Shown piece after piece: positions 1 through 10,926 of a stretch of 64,000 nucleotides of DNA. A program made the translations under genes and the position numbers. Position 1 is the first letter of the stretch. The number at the start of each line of letters is the position of its first letter. The DNA lies in the NCBI GenBank assembly GCA_963669155.1, contig OZ022593.1, positions 18,710,291-18,774,290 on the forward strand, given 5' to 3'. This stretch comes from Arbacia lixula. Taxonomy: Eukaryota > Echinodermata > Echinoidea > Arbacioida > Arbaciidae. The notes under the pieces are model-generated. The model was not told the origin of the DNA, did no database searches, and saw only the letters and a list, made by a program, of their open reading frames with translations.

Positions 1-660
1 AGTAGAACTCTGCCAATTTGTAACATGAAGGAATCTCTGGTGAATGATGTATTATCAGCATAACCACAATTTAAAAGAATGATAAAATGATATAATCACA
101 AAAGAAATAATCTTTGATATTTTAAAAATTATTAGATTTAACAGATGGTACTTTATCATGGCACAGACAAATTTAATGTGTGCTATAGTATACAATTTGA
201 AGATATACTTACAGCTCTCTGTTATATTTAGGCTCTTTAAAGATGACTTAAATGTTTAAAAACTGTTATTAGGGGTACAACTCAAAGATACTCTCTGGAC
301 ATGTTTGGGAAGATGTTAACATTCCTTCACAGTATCACCCATTACCTTTAAATTGTCAATCCTAACTACATACATCGTTGAGGTCATACTACACCAAACA
401 AGGTTATGTGAATGATAAGGGGGATTTAAGCCAGCTACACAAACAAACTTTCACTAAGCCCTTTTCTGTCACAGTGTGATGTAAATTTCTTTACAGCAAT
501 ACTTTTGAATTAAAATGAAACAACCTTTTACTGTTTGGCATGCAGGGAAGATGAATCCAAGGCCTGTTGTAATCTAAAAAAACATGTGAATGCTCTCAAA
601 ATTTGCTGTGCTGCCTTGTCTAATATATAGACAGAGAGGCTGCCTCTGCAGAACTTATCA
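1..660. other. Presumed intron of the upstream gene; no feature seen
   Basis: AT-rich sequence with no splice-bounded coding segment that I could recognise. It presumably lies inside the intron before the exon at 878. Confidence 0.4.
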
Positions 661-820
661 GGGCCCTGTTGTATAAAACTTGCCACTGATGGTAACTTTG
701 CTATCAATGGCAACTTCTATGGCAACCTTGAATTTGATTGGCTGTCCAGCAATGTTACCATGGTAGTTACCATTGATAATGGAGTTACTATCAATGGTAA
801 CTTTTATGCAACAGGGCCCA
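661..820. repeat. MITE family A (GGGCCCTGTTG ends), copy 1
   Basis: A ~160 bp near-palindrome. It begins GGGCCCTGTTGTATAAAACT and ends TTTATGCAACAGGGCCC, with inner repeats of TACCATxxATGGTAAC and a central TTGATTGGCTG. Four more copies are in this window (6862, 10104, 10760, 62689). It has no coding capacity and looks like a non-autonomous DNA transposon. Confidence 0.8.
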
Positions 821-877
821 GCTTTGTAGATGATGTTGTCATTCTTTGTTTATCGTCTGCTCTCTCTGTGCTTGCAG

Positions 878-984
878 TGGAAGACATCCGGATGGATGAG
901 GAGCCCATCAGAATGCTGCCATCTTCTTCATCTGCCCCTAGCAACACGCCTCAGAGCACCTCAAATACCGCCACCAGCAGTAAG
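878..984 (+). CDS. Basic-protein gene, first exon in window
   Basis: A pyrimidine-rich tract ending TGCTTGCAG precedes the exon, and AAG|GTTAGT follows it. The exon completes a split codon (phase 1 in) and reads (V)EDIRMDEEPIRMLPSSSS..., ending in a Ser/Thr-rich stretch. It leaves in phase 0, matching the next acceptor. A second possible donor (GTAAGG at 980) would leave in phase 1 and does not fit the next exon. Confidence 0.7.
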
Positions 985-3900
985 GTTAGTGGATATGGTG
1001 TAACCCTCTGGTTTGTGTCTGTACAGTGTATGTGTGTGGTAGATACACATTCAGGTTAGCACTACCATATGTTCTTATTCGATATTAGGATGTACATTGT
1101 AGTAATTGAAATACAGAAATGACCTACAACATGAATTGCTATCATGAGGAAGCATGTTCATCCTGTGATTGATGCATACATTTTCCTTATTTAGTATCAT
1201 GGTTATCAAATATATGGATGTCTGTGTGTATGTGGGGAATATATGTATGTATGTGGTGGATGTCTGTGTGTATGTAGTATGTGGTATGTGGTAGATACAC
1301 AGCCAGGAGGGTGTTTCACCAAGCTGTTCGTAAGTTACGAACGACTTTACGAACGACTGGTGATCCATTCTTGTGCTAATTGCTAAATCAGATTCTCAAT
1401 GAACAAAGTGTGGTATCGCATTAAGCACAATAAGGGATCACCAGTCATTCGTAAAGTCGTGCCTGGCTTGCAAAGAGCTTGGTGAAACACCCCCCTGGTT
1501 AGCATTCGGGCCATCACACCACAGATCAAATACGTACGCTCTTTGTTTGGTGAGAAAACCTTTGAATACTATACTCATTTTATTATTTAGTTTGTACTAT
1601 GTTACAACCTTAAAGAACTGTAGTTATTGAATATCTATATATAACTTATTTTCATTATTAAGCTTTTTCACTGTGTGGTTATTGCATATTGTTACTTGTC
1701 TCTTTTTTGCAGAAGGCACCCAGTACTAGCAACGACTCTGAGAGCAAGGCGTACCCTGGGCTGTACGGACCAATTGAGACATCTGCAAGGAGGAGAAGAG
1801 GTCCAGAGCTGAAGGAGGAGAGTGGAGCAGGTCAGGCCAGGCCTACACCAGGCACAGACTCTTCCAAGAAGGACAGTGCCAAGGATGATGTGAAGGACAC
1901 GAGTGATGCAGGGGAGGAGACAGTGGAGGAAGTCATGGCAAGACGCAGGGCTAGACGGGAGGCTCGAAGAAACGTGCGATTAGGCATCAATACAAACCAG
2001 GACAAATCCATTCCAGACAAAAAGGGAGACACCAAAGCCACTGGAGCTAAGGCAGGAAAGGACAGTCAAGTTACCAAGACAACGGGGGTGCTGTCTCAAA
2101 TCAAAACAGAAGAGAATGTGAGCGAGAGTCCGCGGGTGCGTCGCCGGCGAGAGAGGCAGAGCGGCCATCACACCCAAGTAACACCCGAAGAAAAACCTGC
2201 CCCAACCAATATCAAACAACCGCTGTCACCAAAGACTAAAGATCGTCAGGAAAGGGAGGTCTTCTCAGATACCACCAATGACAGCGAGCAGGAGTCCATC
2301 TCACTCCGGTCAGACTCGGACATCAGGAGGAGGTTTGAGAGCATCTTGGCTCATCGGCGCAGGGAATCTTCAGACTCAGTCAGCAGCTCTCGCAAGAGCT
2401 CTCCGTCCACCAGCAGGCTCTATGACTCCAACTTTTCTCGGACAAGAGCTAACGGAGATGTGCAGAACCTACGCAAGAAGTTTGCTGGAAACACACCCAA
2501 TGTGGCGCAAGCTGGCCCTGTGAAGCAGAAGAGCAAGTCCCTGAAGTATGAGAAGGAGCGACCGAGAGAAGGGTCAGTCAAAGCTCTGAGCCAAACCTTT
2601 GCTGGCTCTGGTGATGAGAAGAAAGCGGGTTCAGGATCAGGGAACTCAACAAGGTCTTCTCCAAAGAGTCTGTCCCCTGCCTCATCCTGTGGCTCCCTCT
2701 CCACAGGGATCGCAGAGAAAATCAAAAAGTTGAAGAATCCAGCTGGAGATGAGAAGCCCCTTGAGAGACGGAAGTCTGCGGATCTGATTAAGGCAAGAGC
2801 AACGCAACTGGAGCAAGATAAGAAAGAACAAGCAGAGTCTGAGCACAGGAAATCTATGCCAGCAATACAGTCGGTCCGAAGCAAGTTTGAGAGGTCTGAC
2901 AGCCAAGGGTCCCCCACATCACCAATCAAGGGGGCTTCTGGAAAGATCTCATACACCGTGTCAGTCACAGACAGTGACAAAGAGAACTCAGAGTCATCAA
3001 GGCGAGGGGACAGGTCCCCACGACAGAAGTCTCAATCCTCAAGGCTTGTGGCAGTCATGGAGTCACTGGAGAAGAAGCAGGACACGGTCACATTCACAGT
3101 CAATGCGCAGGGCAGGAGGCGCCATGGTATGGTAGTAGACAACAAGAACAACAGCAATAGCAAGAACCCAGAGCCACACGCTGCAGACACACCTGTCAAC
3201 GCAGCGGTTGAAAGCACCAAGATTGACAGTCGGAAGAAGGGAAGCAGCGACAGCACACCCAATGCACCCAGTAAGACAGATGAGTCTCAGGCAGCAACTA
3301 GTAAAGACACAGAAGACACAAAAAGTGGTCGTAGGAGAAGGAGGGAGAGAAATAAATCAACAGCACAAGAAAAGAAAGAAGAACCTGTCACAGTAGAACC
3401 CAGCAAACCTGAAATTCCAAAGCCAGAACCAGAAAAGACAGAAAAAGAAACTCCCAAAGACGGAGATAGGCCAGAGGCTGGGAAGAAGGGAAGAAGAAGA
3501 AACCGTCAGCGTAAGGGTCAATCTGTAGATATCCCAGACGTCCAAGGAGAAACAAAATCAGAAATCAAGAAAAATCCAGACCCAGAACCTGTACAGGAGA
3601 AGGAAAAGCCAGAAAGAAGGTATGAGAAAAAAGAGGATGTTACAAAGGTGTCCGATAGACACATTCAAAAGAAGGACAAGGAGTCCACCTTGACCGCCCT
3701 AAAGAGGATGGTCAGCAAGAGGGAAGAGACGAGGCCAGAGGTCAAGGTCCGTGATCCCACAAAAGCAAGACTGGAGGCTGGGAACAAATCCAGCAGTATT
3801 GACAGCGTGGAGGGCCAGGACTACCCAGACCTGTTGGCCCAAACAAGAGTCCATGAGAAGGACAAAGGAGGTGTCAATGAAGAAGGGAATGGGAAACGGC

Positions 3901-5397
3901 GGCCAAGGTCCATGGTGGCCGAGTCAGGGCTGAAGGGGGCAGCAGCAGCCATTGGCCAACCCATCCTCAAGGCCACCGAGAATGAGAACGAGGACAAGGA
4001 CAAAGACAAGCCGAAGGAGAAAGAGAAGTCAAAGGATGCCGAGGTGGATGATCGGCAGTCAAGGAAGGAGACCACCCGTCGAAGCCGGTTTCTCTCCAAG
4101 GCAGACAAATTTGACCTTTTCCGTAGGGCGAGGTCCGTGGGGCCAGGGAAAAGCAAGGATAGATCCCCGAGCGCAGAGAGGAAGTCGAAAGGTGTCCGGT
4201 CCAGCTCCATTGACCGGTCTAAAGTGTCCAGAGCCAAGTCCCCAGACCCAGGCAAACACAGCAAGAAGAAAGGTGGATCCATTGGAGGCTTCCTCAAGGC
4301 ATCCAAGTAAGTTTCATAAGCATGGTACCACTTGGCACCTCATAGATATGCCTTCTAGTATACTCTATACGCTCTGTTTTTGTGGAGGCTTGGTGTTTTC
4401 CTGAACTTGACATAATTACACCCATGTGATATGCTCTCAATGCATAAAGTTTAACATAATGATTATTTTGTATTAATATCACAATAAAAGTCTTTCAGGT
4501 AGGACATCATAGTCATTACCTAGTCCAAAATTTACTGATCAAAAATTTACTCACTCCCCAATATTTCAATATGTCAAGACTGGATTTGTGAAAGTATCTA
4601 AAGACATGAAATATAAAGCGTATACAGTATCATGCATACAACACAAGACCTCCACCTTCCTCTGTGTGTTGTGCATGGTGACCAGTTGTGCATTCTGCTC
4701 GGGATAGGTAGATAACTTCTGATAGCATGTCCCTTGCATCTTAGTTAATTGTAAAATGCTTATTAAATGTTAACACGCACTAACAGTCTAACCGTATAGC
4801 AGATGTCCAGTTTAGAAGTTGTCCTAGTATGTAATCAGTGTCCGAGAAGTGTTTATGTGTAGTACACTGGGAGTCTTTCCCTAGAATTTGTAATGATCTG
4901 ATTTCAACTTAAAGCTGATGGGAATCAAGATCATTGAGAATCTTATTTAGCTCAAGAAAGGGTCACCGGTTTTATGTAAAGTCGTTCTTAGCTTAAGAAC
5001 AGCTTGGTGACCCCCCCCCCTCCCACCCAGTTTGTTGAATAATTTGTATTAGAAATGTCCAAGAGCTTACCGGTAGATGCCAGGCTGTCCTTCTCAGTGT
5101 GTTTGCATCACTGATGCCTGTATGTAGTAACCCTGCATGTTGCATGTAATATCCCTCCTGCTCTGTAGTTCTGGGGATGAGTTGCATGACGGCGACCTCA
5201 GCAGTGATACAGACAGCGATTGTTGCTATGGCGACGGTGATGTTGATGATGAGGGGGACCCGTTGGGCGATATGGAAGAGTGTTACCGCATCCTCTGCAG
5301 CTGTCATAGCGCCCTCTCCCAGCTCAAGGACGGAGAGAGACGGTGTGCCCTTACATGGCCAATCTCGGCCATGCGGCAGGCTGCCATGCTCAGCTGA
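878..5397 (+). CDS. 3' part of a gene for a large basic Ser/Arg/Lys-rich protein (three exons, unknown function)
   Basis: Three exons (878-984, 1713-4306, 5169-5397) join in frame and give about 976 residues; the 5' part lies upstream of the window. The protein is highly charged and apparently disordered. It has repeated basic clusters (RRRRG, RRRRERQ, GRRRRRERNK, GRRRNRQRKG), long Ser/Arg/Lys stretches, acidic-basic patches such as ENENEDKDKDKPKEK, and a C-terminal RS-like part (RSPSAERK, SSSIDRSK, RAKSPDPGK). I see no enzyme motif, membrane segment or signal peptide. The composition suits a cytoskeletal or nuclear scaffold tail, but that is only an impression. I do not recognise the family. 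The gene is real because one frame stays open for 2.6 kb, exon ends have consensus splice sites, and phases agree (phase 0 at 984/1713, phase 2 at 4306/5169). Confidence 0.8.
1306..1496. repeat. Hairpin repeat family B (GGTGTTTCACCAAGCTGTTC), copy 1, short version
   Basis: Inverted ends GGGTGTTTCACCAAGCTGTT and AGCTTGGTGAAACACCC enclose ACGACTTTACG / CGTAAAGTCGT arms. Other copies lie at 4890, 26236, 37305, 50274 and 56524. This one sits in the intron 985-1712 and lacks part of the centre found in the longer (~320 bp) copies. Confidence 0.8.
1713..4306 (+). CDS. Basic-protein gene, giant exon (2.6 kb)
   Basis: The acceptor is a T-rich tract ending TTTTTTGCAG at 1712. The exon is open from there to 4306 (864 codons plus 2 bases). 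The sequence is low-complexity and charged throughout, with RRRR-type clusters about every 100-200 residues. In the genome the frame runs into TAA at 4308-4310, but that stop lies inside a perfect donor (CCAA|GTAAGT), so in spliced mRNA the frame probably continues into 5169. If the donor is skipped, the protein ends in KASK. Confidence 0.85.
4307..4889. other. Intron of the basic-protein gene; nothing further seen
   Basis: Starts with the donor GTAAGT and contains the genomic TAA that would end the long exon's frame if it were retained. It has no recognisable repeat or coding segment. Confidence 0.5.
4890..5030. repeat. Hairpin repeat family B, 3' half only
   Basis: Only the right arm is present: TGATGGGAATCAAGATCATT, then GTAAAGTCGTTCTTAGCTTA and AACAGCTTGGTGA, ending in a C-run. 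It lies in the intron 4307-5168, about 140 bp before the last exon. Confidence 0.7.
5169..5397 (+). CDS. Basic-protein gene, putative last coding exon (acidic, Cys-containing tail)
   Basis: The acceptor tract is CCTCCTGCTCTGTAG at 5168. The first T completes the codon left by 4306 (AA+T = Asn). The frame then reads SGDELHDGDLSSDTDSD, a very acidic Asp-rich stretch, followed by a Cys-rich segment (ECYRILCSCHSALSQLK) and a TGA at 5395. The switch from a basic to an acidic tail is striking. The phase match and good splice sites support it, but no transcript was available. Confidence 0.6.
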
Positions 5398-5536
5398 TAG
5401 CCACGAAAACTCCATCAGCATTCCTATCACCTATCTCAGTCTCCTTCGTCACTTCTGTGCCTGTTTCTCCTGTACGTAGTTCCTGTGCATGTAGACATTG
5501 TCTGTGCCACATACATGTAGCTTAACCTGGTAGTTA

Positions 5537-6158
5537 GTACTAGGTATTAAAAAAAAACTTTTGACGCTTTTGAAAAATTATTAAAAACCACTTTCAATCC
5601 AATTCAAGCTGAATTTGACACATTATTAAGTCAAGGGATGACAATTTGTTTAGAGACAGGTTTTGTGACATTTCATAGATTACTTTTCTTGTAATAATCC
5701 TTGGAATATTTCATGAGATTTTTGTGTTTGGACAAATTTGGATCTCAAAATTGGGTGTATGAGATAATTAATTCAGAACACAACAATGGCCATTGTGTAT
5801 CACACCTGTTAGTCGACTAGCAACTGAGATAACAGTGTCATTAATAATGCATGATGCTTCTGGCAGATAAGAAGTTGTGGGTTGGCATGTGTGATGTACA
5901 ATGACCATTGTTGTGTTCTAAATTAATTATCTGATACACAGACATTTTCAGATCCAGATTTGTCCAAAAGTGAAAATCTCATTAATTACTTCTAGGATTA
6001 TTACAAGAAAAGTAATCAATGAAATGTCACAAAGCATATCATTAAAAAAAAAATGACATCCCTTGACTTGATGTGTCAACTTCAGCTTGATGTGAGTTGA
6101 AACTGATTTGTAATTATTTATCAAAAGTGGTCAAAAGTTTTCTTTTAACACCTAGTAC
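5537..6158. repeat. Large foldback element (~620 bp)
   Basis: The two halves are inverted copies. The ends are GTACTAGGT and ACCTAGTAC. Inside, AAAACTTTTGA pairs with TCAAAAGTTTT, GACATTTCATAGATTACTTT with AAAGTAATCAATGAAATGTC, and ACACAACAATGGCCATTGTG with ACAATGACCATTGTTGTGT. No ORF of note. Related but diverged pieces lie near 15225-15425 and 27240-27390. It is probably a non-autonomous DNA transposon just downstream of the first gene's stop codon, possibly within its 3' UTR. Confidence 0.8.
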
Positions 6159-6214
6159 TTGCATCCTTATGCAATGGCCTGTCTATATAAACATTAGGTC
6201 CAGCTCATAGAGCT

Positions 6215-6438
6215 ACAGTGGAGCTCAACTAAAACTTGTCTGATCTAGATCAAAGTGAGACTGTGCGTATTCACTCAATGCACAAGCTAGATATTGTCTA
6301 ATCTAGATCAAAACAAGACCATACGCAGTCATGCAATGCACAAACTAGATATTGTCTGATCTAGATCAAAGCAGGACTATAGTAGTCCATGCAATGCACA
6401 CGGTAAATATTTTGACAGTTTTAGTTGAGCTTCACTGT
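6215..6438. repeat. MITE family C (CAGTGGAGCTCAA ends) with tandem core, uninterrupted copy
   Basis: Ends ACAGTGGAGCTCAACTAAAA and TTTTAGTTGAGCTTCACTGT. The core is about three tandem ~65 bp units, each carrying TCTGATCTAGATCAAA and CATGCAATGCACAA. The same family occurs at 54634, where another element has inserted into it. Confidence 0.75.
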
Positions 6439-6861
6439 TCGTGCATTGATTAGAAAGGTTTGCATGTATATTGTGTTAGTGCACTTTAAAGCTTAGATCA
6501 ATACTCTAGTTTGCCTTGGATGTTTCACACCTTTATATCACAGTTCTTTTCATGGTCAGTGGTCTTCTGACAAATCTCATGATGGAGTTGATTATGATTG
6601 TGATTGCTGGCATACACATCCCAGACTTGATAAGTCAACAATGTTGGAGTAAGATAGCTAAGTACTCATTGTATCTTGACTGAATCAGCTTTTGGTAGCC
6701 AGATGTTAGTTCAAATTCAAATTCAAATTTAGTTAACTCACAAACTAATGGATAGCAGTGGTGATGATTGCTGGTCGTAATTATGTCAGAATTATTCTGT
6801 CGTCATCACCCACTTCCAGATTTTGTTTAACAATTTTAGCGTTTGAAAATGTTTCCTTTCT
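6439..6861. other. Spacer; nothing recognised
   Basis: AT-rich, with no repeat structure or coding signal that I could identify. Confidence 0.4.
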
Positions 6862-7026
6862 GGGCCCAGTTGCATACAACTTACCATTACTGGTAATGAT
6901 AACTCTGCCATCAGTGGTAACTACCATGGTAGCATTGCTCAACAGCCAATCAAATTCAAGGTTTCCATAGAAGTTGCCATTGATGGCAGAGCTACCATGA
7001 ATGGTAAGTTTTATACAACAGGGCCT
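6862..7026. repeat. MITE family A, copy 2
   Basis: Starts GGGCCCAGTTGCATACAACT and ends TTTTATACAACAGGGCC, with the central AACAGCCAATCAAATTCAAG shared by the family. Confidence 0.75.
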
Positions 7027-10000
7027 TGGTATCCTAAAATCAAACAAGAATGGGAGCCATGGGAACAGGAAAGAACAGCACTCCATTAATCATGGGTTCA
7101 CAGGTCGTCTACCCCTCACTCTAAACCTGGAAATGGAAGCTCAGTATGCAAAGATCATCTTTTAAAGGGACATACAACTGAGCTTTTGTGGCGCGATATC
7201 GTTAATAGAGGGCGCTCCAATCAATGGCATGTGGTGGCGGTCTTATCAGCCCCACCAAATGTTTGAAACATGTTTTAAAGATCTCTATGTGATACACAGT
7301 GCTTTATGTACAAATGAGTTTTTTTGTTTTATTTACAGAGTGTGAAGTGTACTGGATGCGTCTTGGAGCCCTTGTTGTAACGCTGTGATGACGGGACTGT
7401 CACAAAGAGAGAGAGGGGGAGGAAAGAGGGAGAGGGATGCGGTTCCTTGCCTCAGCTCTGACAGATCATAAGGACCTGGATGGTCAGCTGGATTGGTTGC
7501 ATGAGGATACCCCAACCTAGCATTGCTGGGAGATGGGACAGCTTATCACTCCTGTGTCCCCACCGCTCAAAATGGTGTCATCATTGTCATTGTTTCGCAG
7601 GTTTCTGGTTCTAAACAATGTCGCATAAGTGGGAGTTTCACTTGTCTGACGTCGTCTAGCAGGCTATTGTTGGATGTACCCAGTGAGTCCCTGCGATGAT
7701 CACAGTGTATGCTCTACCCACATACTTACGAACCAACTGTCTAGTCATCCTCACATGATGTCATACTTTGGTTACTTCATGGGTTGCGTGCAGGTGCTGG
7801 GTAGGCCTAAATGTCCATTTGCGCCATAAAGAGGTTTTCACAAAGACCATATACATAGTTTAGTGAAGGCACCATGACAGAATTCTAAACATCCTGGCGC
7901 TGATGATTAGAAGTAGATTATGATATAGTATTCAAAATGCTGAAGTATTGAGGATGGTGCAATTAGTTTTTAAAGGAAATGGGTGTATTTATGTGTTCTT
8001 TATTTAACGGAAAGCTGTCTTAAACCAATGGAATTTAGCCTGTCAAACATGACAACCTGGTTGGTCTGGCTCCCTCAATGCCAGGTAGTGCAGAAATGTT
8101 TCCACACAATTTGAAATGTGTTTGATGATGAATTACAAAGGTGAAGAGTGTACAATGCGGGTAGACTTGGGGTGCATAAACAACTTGTGTTTTTCATTGG
8201 GTAATGCTGTCATATTTTATCTTTTCAGATCTTTATAAATAGTTAATTTATGCAAGTTACAGAACAGTGAGCTCTAGGAATTTGATGTTTCCTGATTCAA
8301 AACCTACGTGTACATCTCTTATCCCTTATCTGAAAGAAGAGTCTTATGGTGACAGTACTTTAAAGAATCCTTTAATAACAAATGAACTTGTCAATATTAC
8401 TTCATCCCTTATGTTAGCTCACTTAAGAGCTCAAGGAGATGATGTATGAATAGTTCTTTATATAGAGATCATTGTCATGCACCAGTATTTATGATACTGT
8501 ATATTAAATGACTACTTTGTTGATTTCTCGGCTGACTTTAGTCAGTGAACATTCTGAAACAGAAAAAGATGAAGGAAATTTTGGTCTACGTGTCTTAAAT
8601 AGAGCTTAATTTTACATAATAGTTCTGTAGTAGCGTACTTGATACTTCTGGAATAGTATTTTACAAGTGGAAGCATGCGAACTGGAAGTAAGACAGTAAG
8701 AGACATTGATAGCATAATATGTTGTAGAACCTGGCGGCTCTATTGAGTTTTGTGTAGTCATTAAGCAGGGCTTGCTTGAAGAAGATTGTTAGGAGCATGG
8801 CAGTTTAGAAGTGAGCGCTTTTGAGTCTCCAATGAGAGGTCCTCTGGTTGAATCTTGCATGGTGCGTACACCAAACAACAAGGGCTTTATCCTACGCTCG
8901 TCCATTTAAACCCAGCAGGAGTGAGTGTGGCAGCTAAGCTAAAGCCACTGGAATCGGGAGTTATTGTTTTTAATGCACAGTTTAATTTTGCATGTACCAG
9001 TGTACTGCTCTGTGTGTATTTCTTACACTGCAAGAGCACATCAATGCCACATAAAGAGTGAAAGTGTGTATATTGCACAGGATACATACTGCATATACAA
9101 ATCATTTTATCATGTTATGACATGTTGCCTTTTATCATTGCCATAGTGTACATTACATGAATATATATATGCTGTTTTTATATAATATATATTACTGCGT
9201 ACTTGAAGTGGTATTTTGACCTTTCGAGACAGTAGCATGCTCTTTGCAGCCTATTGCAGATAATGTAAATATGAACTTTGCTATTGTCTATATAGATTAG
9301 CAGAGTTATTCTTGCACTTTTCATCCTTGCAGTTAGAAGTCACAAATTAATCGATAAACAAGGAACTTACTTCCGCTTGAATATACGTATGCGACTGACA
9401 TTATGAGTGGTAATATGTCTAAGAAGATGTTCGCATGATGTCATTTTTTTTTTTTAAGTACTTCCAGTGTCAGAGATGGGTAAACTATGCAATGATTGTA
9501 AGATGCAATGTTTGATGGATTGAGAAATGAAATAAGCAATTGCAAGGCAATGAAATTGATGATGTTAGCCAGCCAAAGCTGCAGAGAGCTGATTGTGTGC
9601 TACAGGTAGCTGTAGTGATTGATGGAGTCTGCTCGGCTTCTTGTTTGTTCAAGGTGGACATGATGATGGTTGTGAGAAGTTTGATGGATGATGTTTGGAC
9701 ACGCACCAATCAGACAAGCAGTCACACTGCTTACCATGAAATGCAAACTTCCTCAGCAGCCTCTCATTCCGACCTCACTTGGCTTGAAAGAAGGCTGGGC
9801 TTCAAGATATGCTGTGGCCATGGCAACCGTTATCTGTCCATCAAAATTTCCAAACTTCTCCAAATTGCTAGTGATCATGGTTTTTTTCTCGCAATGTATG
9901 ATCAACAAGTTTGTGTAATCTTTGATTTATCATTGTGTGTGCCATGTGTTATTTTTTTTGCAAAAGCAATACGTATTAATCTTATAGAGCAGTATTGTAT

Positions 10001-10103
10001 CTGGCACACAAAGTTTGAACAGAGGTCAGTGACCTCATGCAACTTCACTGCCCAGCATGATTTTGTCATATGCATACTAATGCAACAAGTAAATTTAGGA
10101 TCT
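7027..10103. other. Long spacer, possibly 3' UTR of the first gene
   Basis: No convincing coding exon. A reasonable acceptor (TTTTATTTACAG at 7338) is followed by a short open stretch ending in TAA, but it does not join in frame with the upstream exons as I read them. A purine-rich GAGAGAGGGGG tract lies near 7410-7440. Otherwise unique AT-rich sequence. Confidence 0.4.
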
Positions 10104-10262
10104 GGGTCCTGTTGCATAAAACTTACCATTAATGGTAACTCTGCCATCAATGGTAACTACCATGGTAACACCGCTCGATAGCCAATCAAATTCAAGATTT
10201 CCACAGAAGTTGCCATTGATAGCAAAGTTACCATCAATGGTAAGTTTTATGCAACAGGGCCC
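10104..10262. repeat. MITE family A, copy 3
   Basis: Starts GGGTCCTGTTGCATAAAACT and ends TTTATGCAACAGGGCC. Arms TTACCATTAATGGTAAC and TTACCATCAATGGTAAG are well preserved, so this is one of the younger-looking copies. Confidence 0.8.
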
Positions 10263-10759
10263 TGCACTTCAAAACCTAGAGACCCTATCTTACATGTAAG
10301 AGTACAGTGACAGTATACATGTAGTAGTCCAAGTTTGAGAATGATTATACATGTATATTGTATAGTTTTATCTGCAGTTGATGTGCTTAAAATTGTTTGT
10401 ATTGCTATCTATCTTGCCTCTGATATATCATCATATCATCATATTAAATAAAAAATGTATTACAATTTGATTTATGCAATTCTGTTAAACTGGGCTACCT
10501 CACATTGTGCCATGTAGTAGGCAGCAAGCTTTGTTTTGGAATAGATGGTGTGTGTGAGAGCTACAACTTTATCACTATCATGACAAAAATGAGGTATGTT
10601 TAGAATTGTATTGGCTTGTGGTGCACAAACTTCCTTGCAGTATATCTACAGTGTAGAGTAAGAAGGCTCGCAGGGTGTACAAGTATATATGACACATGGG
10701 TGTATGGTGCTGTGAGTTCAACAATATGTATCACCATGCTATGTTACCCCTGCCAATCA

Positions 10760-10926
10760 GGGCCCCATTGCATCAAGCTTACCATGAATGATAACTCTGT
10801 CATCAATGGTAACTACCATGGTAACACTGCTAGACAGCCAATCATATGCAAGATTTTCAAGATTTTCAAGAAGTTGCCGTTGGTAGCAAAGTTACCATCA
10901 ATGGTAAGTTTTATGCAACAGGGCCC
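10760..10926. repeat. MITE family A, copy 4
   Basis: Starts GGGCCCCATTGCATCAAGCT and ends TTTATGCAACAGGGCCC. A short internal duplication (GATTTTCAA twice, near 10853-10868) distinguishes it from the other copies. Confidence 0.75.

Noticed and set aside
760-877. Reading the first exon from ATG at 760
   Set aside because: That ATG lies inside a MITE copy (661-820). A good acceptor at 877 explains the coding start instead.
3821-4306. 161-codon reverse-strand frame opposite the basic protein
   Set aside because: It is a shadow of the Ser/Arg-rich forward frame, with no independent evidence.
7339-7380. Extra coding exon after the acceptor at 7338
   Set aside because: The short open stretch does not join in phase with 4306 or with any donor I trust in 5169-5397. 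It could be a 3' UTR exon.
9540-10181. 213-codon open frame (+)
   Set aside because: No coding character or splice context, and it runs into MITE family A at its end. It looks like a chance frame.
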